Part shown: positions 7,231-16,189 of the stretch, one piece after another
How the letters are laid out: each line of letters opens with the position of its first letter
Position numbering within the stretch: position 1 is the stretch's first letter
NCBI GenBank assembly: GCA_031426915.1
Contig: JASJPB010000038.1
Coordinates: forward strand, 1-64,000
From: Sulfurimicrobium sp031426915
GTDB lineage: Bacteria > Pseudomonadota > Gammaproteobacteria > Burkholderiales > Sulfuricellaceae
Reading direction: 5' to 3'
Length of the DNA: 64,000 nucleotides
Notes under the pieces: model-generated
What the model was told of the DNA's origin: nothing
Database searches by the model: none
Seen by the model: the letters and a program-made list of their open reading frames with translations, nothing else
Translations under genes and position numbers: made by a program

Positions 7231-8703
7231 TCACTTCCTGGCCAGGTGCGCCAAACCATCGGCGGCAAGCACGCACAGCTTCTTGAATTCGAGGTAACTG
7301 CGTTCGTCCAGGCTACATTCGCCATGCTTGCGGTCGGCGTAAAAAAGTCCCACCGGCTTGCCGTGGACAAACAGCGACATGGCGAAAAACTCCCCTTCGC
7401 CGATGACCTTGGTGACTTCCGGCGCGATCAGGGGGGCCAGCGTCTTGGCATTGGTTTCACTGAACCACACGCCCTGCATCTTCTCCAGCAAACGGGAAAA
7501 CAGGTTGGGCGTGCGCAAATCCGCCTCGAAATGGCGCAAAGGCGATCCCGGCGGTGCGCCATGGACATATTTCGCTTTTAAAAAGGTGCGATCGCGAGTA
7601 ATGAGCGCGAACACGATCCGGTTGAGGCCGATTCCCTCGTGCATTCCTTTCAGTACCAGCGTCAGCATATCGTGCAGGTCCAGCGAACCATCCAGATGCG
7701 CGTGGATTTCTTCCGTTATCTGTTGCAAGCGGGAGGGGTTTGGCATCAGGCATACCATGGCATCGCCTTCTGGCTCTGCTATGGCCGGAGCGGCAACCAC
7801 CCCTGTATCTTCGTACCAGGGACCGGGCAGCAAAGGCAGCCAGGCAGCAGCGGGAGTCACGCCATAGAGCTCCCAGTGCCGGGCCGCCGCCACGGCAGTC
7901 TGATGAACCAGCCAGATTGCCACCTCCAGAGGCAGGTTCAAGGTATCCGCCACTGCCTCCAGACAAGCCTCCATTCTCGGGCCATACCAGCCTTTTTCAG
8001 CCAGATGGGCAATGGACACGGCAAGCAACACACCTTGCGCGCGCGGTTTGCCTGCGTTGCGGCAATCCACCAGATCCGCCAGCATTTCGGGGAAACGCCA
8101 TGCCTTGGCGAGCGCAATGCGGAAATCTTCAACCGAAAACCCCATCACCTTCTCGTGGGCCTTGCCGTAATACAAGCGTTCACGCCTCACCGTGTCGCGA
8201 ATCTCCTGAGCCCGCTCCGGTGCATAAAGCCACAACATCATGTTGGTCATGTCATGGAGCAGGGCCGAGATATAGACCTCTTCAACCCGGATGTCCTGAT
8301 GCTGGATGGCCCATTGCCGGGCCTGGTAAGCGGCATGAAGGGCTCGGCAGTAAACCTGGCGCACGCTGGACAGACTTTGCTCCTGCTGCGCCAACATATC
8401 CTCGAGCGCCACCAGGGATGAAAAATGTTTGAACAGCGGAACCGTGCCCAGCATCATGATGGCATGCTCGATACTGGTGATCTCAGCACTCAGCCTGCCG
8501 CGCCGCGAGCTGTTGGCGAGCCGCAACAGTTTCAAAGTCATCAGGGGATCGCGCAGGATGATAACCGCAAGCTGGGAAGCCGATATGCGTTCAGCACTGG
8601 GGCGCAGCTTGTCAAACTCATGAATGGTGCGACGCAGCACCGGCACGTCCTGGGTTTCCAGGAACATGACCCACTCGTGTATGGTGCTGGGCATGTTCGT
8701 CAT
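7231..8703 (-). CDS. HDOD and GAF domain signalling protein
   Basis: This 490-residue cytoplasmic protein has an N-terminal HDOD domain (about residues 5-215; RDPLMTLKLLRLANS and SIEHAIMMLG are typical, followed by ISALLHDMTNMMLW). This is an HD-like fold without a full catalytic metal site, used in signalling. The C-terminal third (about 330-485) looks like a GAF-type sensor domain ending EFKKLCVLAADGLAHL. The ATG at 8703 overlaps the stop of the upstream methyltransferase (ATGA) and was preferred to an upstream frame extension. Such proteins commonly affect motility, biofilm or c-di-GMP circuits; the nearby motAB genes fit but do not prove that. Confidence 0.82.
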   Translation of the reverse strand: MTNMPSTIHEWVMFLETQDVPVLRRTIHEFDKLRPSAERISASQLAVIILRDPLMTLKLLRLANSSRRGRLSAEITSIEHAIMMLGTVPLFKHFSSLVALEDMLAQQEQSLSSVRQVYCRALHAAYQARQWAIQHQDIRVEEVYISALLHDMTNMMLWLYAPERAQEIRDTVRRERLYYGKAHEKVMGFSVEDFRIALAKAWRFPEMLADLVDCRNAGKPRAQGVLLAVSIAHLAEKGWYGPRMEACLEAVADTLNLPLEVAIWLVHQTAVAAARHWELYGVTPAAAWLPLLPGPWYEDTGVVAAPAIAEPEGDAMVCLMPNPSRLQQITEEIHAHLDGSLDLHDMLTLVLKGMHEGIGLNRIVFALITRDRTFLKAKYVHGAPPGSPLRHFEADLRTPNLFSRLLEKMQGVWFSETNAKTLAPLIAPEVTKVIGEGEFFAMSLFVHGKPVGLFYADRKHGECSLDERSYLEFKKLCVLAADGLAHLARK

Positions 8704-9506
8704 GGCACGCTTGTTCCCGGCGCGGGCAAACGGTAGAGATAGAGGCAAGAACGGTGCAAATCATCCAGTTGCACAACACCTGACGGCACTACGCCAGGCA
8801 CGGCAAAGGTGTTGCTGATAAATAGCGTTCCCGGCCGCATCTCGGCCCGCACCTTGCACCACAACTCGGCCATCGGCACCGGCGAAAGATAGGCATACAC
8901 CACGTCGAAGGGCCGTAAATCGACATTCCAGAAACTGCCCCATTTGATTGCATAAGCGCCGCTAGCCAGCCGCGCGCGCAGCCAGCTGTACAGGAAAGGC
9001 AAGGGGGCGTTTTCAACTCCCGCGAAATTGCCCTCCGGCCGTTGCCGGGCGAGATACGCAGGCAAACCTCCCAGACCCGAGCCCAGATCCACGAATGCCG
9101 CGTTCGAAGGTATGAGTTCAGCCACCGCACGCCACGCCTGGCGGCTGGAAAGATATAAGGGCACCTGGGTTCGGGCCACGCTCCAATAAACCAGCAGCAA
9201 TAGCGCAAACGCTGCCAGGTACCAGTACGAGGCAAGCTCCAGCCCCAGCATTAGCACCAGTCCCGGGATAAAGAAGAAATTGATCGGCAGCCACCAGCCC
9301 GGCAGGCTCCAGGCCCGTCCCATGGCCGCAGCGATAAGGCCAGCACCCAGAGCGTGCTGCCAAGGGAGCAGTCGTCCATCAAAAGCACCCAGCAATGGCA
9401 GCACCAGAAACACCCACAGTACTGCGGCCCCCAGTTGCAGCAGCAACAATTTCACTCCCGGCGGCATCATCCGCGCGGAAGACAAGGCGCCGAACGGCCG
9501 CCCCAT
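8700..9506 (-). CDS. Membrane-anchored class I SAM methyltransferase
   Basis: This 268-residue protein begins with three to four hydrophobic segments (about residues 16-100, for example LLLLQLGAAVLWVFLVLPLL). A Rossmann-type domain with FVDLGSGLGGLPAYLA (about 130-146) then matches the SAM-binding motif I, and DVVYAYLSPVPMAEL (about 202) could be motif IV/post-motif. The fusion of membrane helices with a small methyltransferase suggests a membrane substrate such as a lipid, quinone or membrane protein. The start at 9506 lies five bases after motB, with GAGG just before it; a later ATG at 9470 is possible. It overlaps the HDOD gene by four bases. Confidence 0.72.
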   Translation of the reverse strand: MGRPFGALSSARMMPPGVKLLLLQLGAAVLWVFLVLPLLGAFDGRLLPWQHALGAGLIAAAMGRAWSLPGWWLPINFFFIPGLVLMLGLELASYWYLAAFALLLLVYWSVARTQVPLYLSSRQAWRAVAELIPSNAAFVDLGSGLGGLPAYLARQRPEGNFAGVENAPLPFLYSWLRARLASGAYAIKWGSFWNVDLRPFDVVYAYLSPVPMAELWCKVRAEMRPGTLFISNTFAVPGVVPSGVVQLDDLHRSCLYLYRLPAPGTSVP

Positions 9507-9510
9507 AGCC

Positions 9511-10524
9511 TCAGTGCTTGGCTGCAGCAGCACCTGCCACCTCGTTCCCATGAGCCGGCTCTGCCGTGACCGGAATCTTGGCGGGTGCCCCCCCTGTTCC
9601 ACCCTGCAGCGCGTCCGCCACATCCGCCTTGCTTCCCGCCTCCACATCCGCCTTGTCGGCCTTGGTGACTGCCTCTTCGGCTTCCTTGTTCATGACGATA
9701 ATGCTGATGCGCCTATTGACAGGACTGCCAGGATTCGCCTGATCGAATGGCACTGCGGAAGAAAGACCCACTACCCGCAACATTTTGCCTTCCGCCATGC
9801 CGCCGGCGACCAGTTCGCGCCGGGAAGCATTGGCGCGGTCGGCGGACAATTCCCAATTACTGTAACCTTTATCACCACCTGAATAAGCTGTGGCATCGGT
9901 ATGACCAGACAGTGAGATGCGGTTGTCCACCTCGTTCAAAATCTTGCCTATTTCACGCAAAATTACCTGGGTGTAGGGTTTCAAATGCGCTCCGCCGCTA
10001 TCGAACATGGGACGGTTCTGCTCATCCACGATCTGAATACGCAGGCCCTCCTTGGTGATATCCAGCATCAACTGCTTCTTGAACTGCTTGAGCAGGGGAT
10101 TGGCGTCAATGGTTTTTTCCAGTTTTTCCTTCAGGCCTTCAAGTTTGACGCCCTCCATGCGCTTGAGCTCGGCCTTGGCGGCCTCCAGATTGATGGTTTT
10201 TTTCTTGGCGGGCTCGGGAGTCCCCTTCTTTACCTGCCCTTCCTTGCGGCTCAGGTCCGTGCCCCCAGCCTTGATCACACTGGATGCATCGCCGCTACCG
10301 GAACCGCCTTGCATCGCCACCTTGAGAGGTGTCTGGAAATACTCCGCGATGCCCTCAAGGTCACCTTTGGCCGTCGAACCCAGCAACCACATGAGAAGAA
10401 AAAAAGCCATCATCGCGGTCACGAAGTCGGCATATGCGATTTTCCATGCGCCGCCATGGGCGCCATGGCCCCCCTTCTTGATTTTCTTGACGACTATGAT
10501 GGGGCGTTGGGAATCGTCGCTCAT
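9511..10524 (-). CDS. motB: Flagellar motor stator protein MotB
   Basis: This 337-residue stator subunit has a short cytoplasmic N-terminus and a single membrane helix containing the proton-binding Asp in WKIAYADFVTAMMAFFL (about 27-43). A charged linker follows, then an OmpA-like peptidoglycan-binding domain with LSGHTDATAY (about 205) and NWELSADRANASRREL (about 222). The last 60 residues are Ala/Lys-rich and unconserved. It is somewhat longer than E. coli MotB (308). It follows motA by 48 bases and is probably cotranscribed with it and with the two downstream genes. The extended tail is a peculiarity of many betaproteobacteria. Confidence 0.95.
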   Translation of the reverse strand: MSDDSQRPIIVVKKIKKGGHGAHGGAWKIAYADFVTAMMAFFLLMWLLGSTAKGDLEGIAEYFQTPLKVAMQGGSGSGDASSVIKAGGTDLSRKEGQVKKGTPEPAKKKTINLEAAKAELKRMEGVKLEGLKEKLEKTIDANPLLKQFKKQLMLDITKEGLRIQIVDEQNRPMFDSGGAHLKPYTQVILREIGKILNEVDNRISLSGHTDATAYSGGDKGYSNWELSADRANASRRELVAGGMAEGKMLRVVGLSSAVPFDQANPGSPVNRRISIIVMNKEAEEAVTKADKADVEAGSKADVADALQGGTGGAPAKIPVTAEPAHGNEVAGAAAAKH

Positions 10525-10572
10525 ATTTGGCTATCAGTATGTCAACAATCAGCCGTAGGCTGAAGGACGGGT

Positions 10573-11433
10573 TTATTTGCTCTTGGCCTGCTTGACATGT
10601 GCTTCCAGTTCAAGAAAGCCCGGTCGCTCGGTGGAATACAGCACCTTGCGCCCAAACTCCACCGCCACCTGCGGTGCATAGCCATTCAAGCTGGCGAGCA
10701 GAGTCACCTTGACGCAATCGAATACCTTGCTGGATTCAATCAGCTTGTTTTCCAGCAGGGTGGAAATCGGCGCCACAAAACCGTAGGAAAGCAGAATGCC
10801 GAGAAATGTACCCACCAGCGCGTTGGCAATCAATATTCCGAGTTCGGCAGGCGGAATACCCACCGAGGCCATGGTATGCACCACCCCCATCACTGCCGCC
10901 ACAATACCAAAAGCTGGCATGCCGTCCGCCAATTTGGCAAAAGATGCGACTGGAACATGCCCTTCGTTGTGGTGAGTCTCGATCTCGTTATCCATCAAGT
11001 TCTCGATTTCCATGGCATTGAGATTGCCACCCACCATCAAGCGCAAGTAATCGGTGATGAACTCGACAATATGATGATCAGAGGAAATACCGGGATACTT
11101 GGTAAAAAGAGGGCTCTTGTCCGGCTCTTCCACATCGGATTCGATGGACATCAAACCCTCCTTGCGTACCTTTGCCAAGAGCTCGAATAACAACGCCAGC
11201 AACTCCATGTAAAGCGCCTTGTTATACTTGGAACCCTTGAAAATAGTGGGAAATGCCTTGAAGGTTGCCTTCATCACCTTGGGACCACTGCCCACCATGA
11301 ACGAGCCTCCGGCAGCACCGCCGATCATCAGCAGTTCCACCGGCTGAAGCAGGGACGCCAAATGCCCGCCTGCCAATGCAAAACCGCCGAAAACAGACCC
11401 GACCACGATGATATAACCAACAATAACCAGCAT
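10573..11433 (-). CDS. motA: Flagellar motor stator protein MotA
   Basis: This 286-residue protein has four membrane segments (about residues 1-20, 30-50, 170-190 and 200-220) and a cytoplasmic loop that contacts FliG. Conserved features include the N-terminal LVIVGYIIVVGSVFGGFALAG, the loop region with MEIENLMDNEIE, and the third-to-fourth helix segment LADGMPAFGIVAAVMGVVHT with the conserved prolines. The length is close to E. coli MotA (295). The ATG is preceded by AAGGAG at nine bases. A TAAAGTT sequence lies about 50 bases upstream but has no matching sigma-28 -10 element. Confidence 0.95.
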   Translation of the reverse strand: MLVIVGYIIVVGSVFGGFALAGGHLASLLQPVELLMIGGAAGGSFMVGSGPKVMKATFKAFPTIFKGSKYNKALYMELLALLFELLAKVRKEGLMSIESDVEEPDKSPLFTKYPGISSDHHIVEFITDYLRLMVGGNLNAMEIENLMDNEIETHHNEGHVPVASFAKLADGMPAFGIVAAVMGVVHTMASVGIPPAELGILIANALVGTFLGILLSYGFVAPISTLLENKLIESSKVFDCVKVTLLASLNGYAPQVAVEFGRKVLYSTERPGFLELEAHVKQAKSK

Positions 11434-11540
11434 GCTACTAACTCCTTCCGTACTGACTCAAGCAACAAGCCAGCGTGATAATTTTGGCAACTTTAACAAG
11501 TTCCACCGGGTAAGGCGAGCACGGAATGATGAAGCCCGGG

Positions 11541-11996
11541 CTAGGCCAGCATGGCTCCAGCAGTAGCGATGGCAATCGTAACCAGCCCCAAGGTCAGATT
11601 GATCCCCACCAACTGCCGTATTTGCGCCAGGCAGGCGCCTCCCGCCTTCCAGTCCTGCGCTGCAACGCTTTGCTTGAGGCGCTCAAAAGGAACCATGAAC
11701 ACGAAAGCAAAGATCGCCATCATGACGAGACCGGCCCCAAACATGCCATGAACATACAACGGCACTCTACCCATGCCGCCCATGAGCGCGATCATGAACA
11801 GGCCGGAGGCAAGAATTACGACCAGGCATACCCACACCCAGGGGAAAAAACGCTTGAACACCCCCACCCACAGGCGCAAGCGCTGCGGCGGATCCAGCAG
11901 GTCAGCCGCCACGGGGCGTAAAATCTGATGCGCAAAAAACATGCCGCCCACCCAAACTACAATTGCTAACAGGTGCAACATAATCATAAATTTCAT
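11541..11996 (-). CDS. CopD-like integral membrane protein
   Basis: This 151-residue protein has four predicted membrane helices: MLHLLAIVVWVGGMFFAHQ (about 5-23), WVCLVVILASGLFMIAL (about 54-70), FGAGLVMMAIFAFVFM (about 82-97) and INLTLGLVTIAIATAGAM (about 130-149). The HLLA..VWVGGMFF pattern with an early His is typical of the CopD/DUF2269-like family of small membrane proteins, some involved in copper handling or haem-linked electron transfer. The start is the ATG at 11996 with GAGG upstream; the 14-residue upstream extension is unlike the family. It stands alone between motA and rnhB. Exact role unknown. Confidence 0.7.
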   Translation of the reverse strand: MKFMIMLHLLAIVVWVGGMFFAHQILRPVAADLLDPPQRLRLWVGVFKRFFPWVWVCLVVILASGLFMIALMGGMGRVPLYVHGMFGAGLVMMAIFAFVFMVPFERLKQSVAAQDWKAGGACLAQIRQLVGINLTLGLVTIAIATAGAMLA

Positions 11997-12117
11997 TGGA
12001 CAGGCCTCAGGTTCAACGCTTGAGATTGAAAAACGCAACGATGTTCAGGGAAAAGTGGGGGAAATTCTAGCTGGGCCAGGGCAAGAGTACTGTTTGGAAA
12101 TGGGCGCAATGATCTGT

Positions 12118-12693
12118 TTAAGCACCAAGGCATAACGCATTCCTGACCGGCCCGAAACTGCGGCGGTGGATAGGTGTCACACCATGGCATGCGATGGCCG
12201 TAAGATGTGCCGCGGTAGGGTAACCCTTGTGGCGATCAAAACCATAATCGGGGTAGACCTGATGCAATTCCAGCATCTCGGCATCGCGGGCGGTCTTGGC
12301 CAGAATGGAGGCGGCAGATATTTCCGCCACCAGACTGTCACCCTTGACCACGGCTGTGCTCGGCATGCTCAGGTGCGGACAGTGGAGTCCATCCACCGCG
12401 ACATGGTGCGGGGTAAGGGCCAGGCGCTCTACTGCACGCCGCATGGCCAGCAGACTCGCCTGGAGGATGTTTATCTGGTCGATCTCCTCTGCCGATGCAC
12501 TCGCTATTGCCCAGGCCAGGGCATATTCCTTGATTTCCAGCGCCAGGGCCTGGCGTTTTTTCTCACTCAGCTTCTTGGAATCCGCCAGTCCGGAAATAGG
12601 ATGCCCCGGATCGAGGATCACCGCGGCGGCAAATACCGCGCCCGCCAATGGGCCGCGCCCCGCCTCGTCCACGCCGCATAGAAGCCGTTTCAT
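12118..12693 (-). CDS. rnhB: Ribonuclease HII
   Basis: This 191-residue nuclease cuts RNA in RNA-DNA hybrids and removes misincorporated ribonucleotides. The sequence opens with the hallmark LLCGVDEAGRGPLAGAVFAA (catalytic Asp/Glu at about 8-9). It also has LADSKKLSEKKR (about 45), the middle motif VKGDSLVAEISAASILAK (about 120, with catalytic Asp) and the C-terminal FDRHKGYPTAAH. The ATG at 12693 overlaps the lpxB stop (ATGA) and has GGAG six bases upstream; a longer frame into lpxB is less likely. lpxB-rnhB linkage is the usual proteobacterial order. Confidence 0.95.
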   Translation of the reverse strand: MKRLLCGVDEAGRGPLAGAVFAAAVILDPGHPISGLADSKKLSEKKRQALALEIKEYALAWAIASASAEEIDQINILQASLLAMRRAVERLALTPHHVAVDGLHCPHLSMPSTAVVKGDSLVAEISAASILAKTARDAEMLELHQVYPDYGFDRHKGYPTAAHLTAIACHGVTPIHRRSFGPVRNALCLGA

Positions 12694-13868
12694 CTTTTGC
12701 TCCATTGCGGCAGATAGTTCAGAACGACTTCGCACGCTTTCTCGGCGGTATTTTGCCGCAGCGTGCGGTGAATATGTTCGAATTCCGCCTTGAGTCCGGA
12801 CTGGATTTGCTCGTCCTGCAACAGGTTGAGCAGCGCCTGGGCAAGATTCTCCGGTGTGGCATCCTCCTGCAGCAATTCCGGCACGATAAAACGGCCCGCC
12901 ATGACATTGGGCAAACCGACGTAGGGCAGGTAACCCTTGCGCCGCATCAGGTACGCGGAGAATCTTGATAGCTTGTAGGTTATCACCATGGGCCGTTTGA
13001 GCAGGGCCGTCTCGAGGGTGGCGGTGCCCGAGGCCACCAGGGCCACATTGGCTGCGGTCAATGCCGCATGGGCATGGCCGAACAGGATGGTCAGTGGCAA
13101 ATTGTCGGCACCAATTCGGTACAAGGCGGTTTCAAAAAAATCACGGGTTTCTCGGCTCACCAGCGGCACCAGGAACTGCACATCGGGCCTGCTTGCGGAA
13201 ATTTTCTGCGCGGTGCGAATGAACAACTCCGCCATGTAGTGCAATTCACTTTGCCGACTACCTGGCAGCAGCGCAATGATGGTCGCGTCCTGAGATAGCT
13301 TGAGTTGAGCTCGCATCGCCTTCCGGTCCGGCTGCTCGGGTATCACGTCCGCCATGGGGTGGCCCACGTAAGTCACCGGTACGCCGGCATTGCGGTAAAT
13401 TTCCGGCTCGAAAGGAAAAAGCGCCAATAGATGGGTCACGGCCCGCGCAATCTTCTTCACCCGCTCGCGCCGCCATGCCCACACCGAGGGGCTGACGTAA
13501 TGAATGGTGGGGATACCGTGGGCTTTGAGGGTCTTTTCCAGGGCGAGATTGAAATCCGGGGCATCCACACCGATGAACAGGTCCGGCGGGTTATCCAGGA
13601 AATGACGCTTCAGCTTGCGACGGATTGCGAGAATTTCCCGGAAGTGCCGCAGCACTTCGAGATAGCCGCGCACCGCCAGCTTCTCCATGGGGAACAATGT
13701 CCGGGCACCGGCTGACTGCATTTTAGGTCCAGCGATGCCGACAAATTCGACATCGGGGAGTCTTTTCCTGATGGCTGCGATGAGATGGCTGCCAAGCAGG
13801 TCACCCGAGGCCTCACCTGCCACAATACCGATCCGCACCCTACGTTCTGTCACGTTTTGCCCCGCCAT
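12690..13868 (-). CDS. lpxB: Lipid A disaccharide synthase
   Basis: This 392-residue GT19 enzyme joins UDP-diacylglucosamine and lipid X to form the lipid A disaccharide at the inner membrane. Motifs seen are GIVAGEASGDLLGSHL (about residues 13-28), IHYVSPSVWAWRRERVKKI (about 125), TYVGHPMAD (about 165) and LLPGSRQSE (about 205), with VASGTATLE (about 285) near the sugar-nucleotide site. Length agrees with the family (about 380-390). The start ATG follows lpxA after a 16-base gap. The stop overlaps rnhB. Confidence 0.96.
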   Translation of the reverse strand: MAGQNVTERRVRIGIVAGEASGDLLGSHLIAAIRKRLPDVEFVGIAGPKMQSAGARTLFPMEKLAVRGYLEVLRHFREILAIRRKLKRHFLDNPPDLFIGVDAPDFNLALEKTLKAHGIPTIHYVSPSVWAWRRERVKKIARAVTHLLALFPFEPEIYRNAGVPVTYVGHPMADVIPEQPDRKAMRAQLKLSQDATIIALLPGSRQSELHYMAELFIRTAQKISASRPDVQFLVPLVSRETRDFFETALYRIGADNLPLTILFGHAHAALTAANVALVASGTATLETALLKRPMVITYKLSRFSAYLMRRKGYLPYVGLPNVMAGRFIVPELLQEDATPENLAQALLNLLQDEQIQSGLKAEFEHIHRTLRQNTAEKACEVVLNYLPQWSKR

Positions 13869-13884
13869 GCCGCACAGCCTCTAG

Positions 13885-14655
13885 TTAGCGGATGATGCCG
13901 CGGGTGGATTGCGCCAGAAACTCCAGCAGCAGGGATATTTCGGGGAAGGCCTGGCTCTGTTCGGCCAGGGCCTGTTTGGCCAGATTCAGGCTTAGTCCCG
14001 ATTTATAAAGGGTTTTATAGGCGCGCCGCAAAGCCAGGATGGCCTCGGACGAGAAGCCGCGCCGCTTCAGCCCCTCGGAATTGATGCCATGGGGCGCGGT
14101 GGGATTGCCGCCCACCGTCACATAGGGCGGCACGTCCATGGTGATCACCGAACTGATACCGGTAATGCAGTGCGCGCCAATGCGACAAAATTGGTGAACG
14201 CCGGTGAATCCGCCAAGAATGGCGTAATCGTCCACGTAAACGTGGCCCGCCAGAGTGGCGTTATTGGCGAAGATGGTGTGATTTCCGATTTGGCAATCAT
14301 GAGCAACATGCACGTAAGCCATGACCCAATTGTCGTTTCCCAGGCGCGTCACGCCCAAATCCTGCGCCGTGCCCACATTGATGGTGCAGAACTCGCGGAT
14401 GGTATTGCGGTCGCCAATTTCGAGCCGGGTTGGCTCACCGGCATACTTCTTGTCCTGTGGCACTTCGCCCAGGCTGCAGAATTGGAATATCTTGTTTTCG
14501 CGACCAATGCGGGTATGGCCCGAGATCACAGCATGGGGACCGATCCAGGTGTTATCTCCGATGTCCACATGCTCGCCCACCAGGGAGTAGGCGCCAACGG
14601 AAACACCCTCGCCCAGCCTCGCGCCGGGGTGAATGATCGCGGTGGGGTGAATCAT
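13885..14655 (-). CDS. lpxA: UDP-N-acetylglucosamine acyltransferase
   Basis: This 256-residue trimeric left-handed beta-helix enzyme catalyses the first step of lipid A synthesis. Hexapeptide repeats run from about residue 2 to 190 (IHPTAIIHPGARLGEGVSVG at the start). The catalytic His lies in MAYVHVAHDCQIGNHT (about 118-133), and the uracil/acyl site includes GGFTGVHQFCRIG (about 148-160). The C-terminal helical domain begins at about 200 with FSSEAILALRRAYK. Length is as in E. coli (262). It sits between fabZ and lpxB in the standard order. Confidence 0.96.
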   Translation of the reverse strand: MIHPTAIIHPGARLGEGVSVGAYSLVGEHVDIGDNTWIGPHAVISGHTRIGRENKIFQFCSLGEVPQDKKYAGEPTRLEIGDRNTIREFCTINVGTAQDLGVTRLGNDNWVMAYVHVAHDCQIGNHTIFANNATLAGHVYVDDYAILGGFTGVHQFCRIGAHCITGISSVITMDVPPYVTVGGNPTAPHGINSEGLKRRGFSSEAILALRRAYKTLYKSGLSLNLAKQALAEQSQAFPEISLLLEFLAQSTRGIIR

Positions 14656-14658
14656 AAC

Positions 14659-15105
14659 CTAAGCAATATCCCGCTTTGCGCACATCAATTCGGCTTCGGC
14701 AACGATTTCCCCGCCCACCTTGGCCTCGGCCTTGAATTTCCAGATACCGCGCATATTGCGCAGTATCTCGACATGCAGATGAAGCTGATCACCGGCAGTC
14801 ACGGGTTTCTTGAAGCGGGCGTTGTCGATTCCGACGAAGTAGAACACCGAATTTTCATCCGGTTTCGTACCCATGGTCTTGAAAGAAAGGATACCGGCCG
14901 CCTGAGCCAGCGCTTCCATGATCAACACGCCCGGCATCACCGGATGGTGCGGGAAATGGCCCTGGAAAAATGGTTCGTTGATGGTGACATTTTTTACCGC
15001 CACAATGGTTTTGCCAGGCTCGCATTCCAGCACCCGGTCTACCAGCAGGAACGGGTAACGGTGCGGCAAGTGTTCCATGACCTCATGAATATCCATGCTG
15101 CTCAC
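14659..15105 (-). CDS. fabZ: 3-hydroxyacyl-ACP dehydratase FabZ
   Basis: This 148-residue hot-dog-fold enzyme dehydrates 3-hydroxyacyl-ACP in fatty acid elongation. The active-site His lies in FQGHFPHHPVMPGVLIMEAL (about 50-69, including the catalytic Glu). LPHRYPFLLVDRV at about 13-25 is the family N-terminus. A GTG start at 15105 overlaps the lpxD stop (GTGA) and has AGGA seven bases upstream, so it was chosen over the ATG three codons later. Its place between lpxD and lpxA is classical and links the acyl supply of lipid A and phospholipids. Confidence 0.95.
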   Translation of the reverse strand: MSSMDIHEVMEHLPHRYPFLLVDRVLECEPGKTIVAVKNVTINEPFFQGHFPHHPVMPGVLIMEALAQAAGILSFKTMGTKPDENSVFYFVGIDNARFKKPVTAGDQLHLHVEILRNMRGIWKFKAEAKVGGEIVAEAELMCAKRDIA

Positions 15106-16154
15106 GATTTTTTCCTTTCCAGTTCAATAACTTTTTGTTCCAGCGCATGTAACTTCTGCGCCATGCTGTCCAGATGGCGCAAATGCGCCGCATTCTTGAG
15201 CCACTGCTCGTGCGTCGAGAAGGGCATAGCCGAGGTGTAGGCACCCGGGCGCGTAATGGATTTTGTAATCAGGGTTCCGGAAGATACCGAAACATTGTCC
15301 GCAATCTGCAAATGCCCAAGTATCATGCCGGCGCCGCCGACGGTGCAATTGCGCCCGATCTTGGCGCTGCCGGCGATACCAACGCAACCCGCCATGGCGC
15401 TGTGGGCGCCGATGCGCACGTTGTGAGCGACCTGGATCTGGTTGTCCAGCTTCACCCCCTCCTCGATCACCGTATCTTCCAGCGCGCCGCGATCTATGGT
15501 GGTATTGGCACCGATTTCCACGTCATCGCCGATTAGCACCCTGCCAATCTGGGGAATTTTCAACCAGCGCCCATCTTCCCGTGCCAAACCGAAGCCATCC
15601 GCTCCAATCACCGCGCCGGAATGGATAATCACGCGCGCGCCAATGACGCAATGCCGGTACACCACGACACGGGGATATAAGCGGCTATCGGCCCCGATCT
15701 CGCTTCCTTCCCCTATCACGCAACCAGTACCAATCACGGCGCCTTCGCCGACCCTTGCACCCCGTCCCACATGGACATAAGGACCGATGCAGGCCGTTTC
15801 CGCGACCTCGGCTCCCTCCTCCACCAGTGCCGAGGGATGAACTCCTGCTACGGCCTGAGTTTCGGGATTTAACAGCGCGGAAACCTTGGCGAAATAGGCG
15901 TATGGATTACTGCTGACAATGTGCGGTTTGAGCGTTGCTTCTCGCGCCGTGGCGCCGACGATCACTGCGCCAGCGGCGGTAGCATCGAGCTGTTTCTGAA
16001 AGCGGCTACCGGTAAAGAAGCTGATATGGTGAGATTGAGCCGTTTCCAGGGAAGCGACCTGTCTTATCTGGACCGCAGGATCGCCCACCAGTTCGCCGCC
16101 AAAGCGGCCTACGATCGCGCCCAGAGTAAAAAGGTTTTCGTTGCCGGTGCTCAC
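15102..16154 (-). CDS. lpxD: UDP-3-O-(3-hydroxyacyl)glucosamine N-acyltransferase
   Basis: This 350-residue left-handed beta-helix enzyme adds the amide-linked 3-hydroxyacyl chain to the lipid A precursor. The N-terminal uridine-binding domain covers about residues 1-105. Hexapeptide repeats follow (about 110-310), with the catalytic His in NQIQVAHNVRIGAHSAMAG (about 238-256). A C-terminal helix (about 325-350) is rich in Leu and Glu. Start GTG with AGGA eight bases upstream. Standard order skp-lpxD-fabZ. Confidence 0.95.
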   Translation of the reverse strand: MSTGNENLFTLGAIVGRFGGELVGDPAVQIRQVASLETAQSHHISFFTGSRFQKQLDATAAGAVIVGATAREATLKPHIVSSNPYAYFAKVSALLNPETQAVAGVHPSALVEEGAEVAETACIGPYVHVGRGARVGEGAVIGTGCVIGEGSEIGADSRLYPRVVVYRHCVIGARVIIHSGAVIGADGFGLAREDGRWLKIPQIGRVLIGDDVEIGANTTIDRGALEDTVIEEGVKLDNQIQVAHNVRIGAHSAMAGCVGIAGSAKIGRNCTVGGAGMILGHLQIADNVSVSSGTLITKSITRPGAYTSAMPFSTHEQWLKNAAHLRHLDSMAQKLHALEQKVIELERKKS

Positions 16155-16189
16155 GGACGATTCCTGACGAAAATACAGCCGACTCTACG

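Noticed and set aside
11460..11500. TAAAGTT upstream of motA as a sigma-28 promoter
   Set aside because: No GCCGATAA-like -10 element is found at the required 11-base spacing.
14089..15240. 383-residue plus-strand open frame opposite lpxA and fabZ
   Set aside because: It is the antisense shadow of two well conserved genes in GC-rich DNA, has no recognisable domain and no ribosome site.
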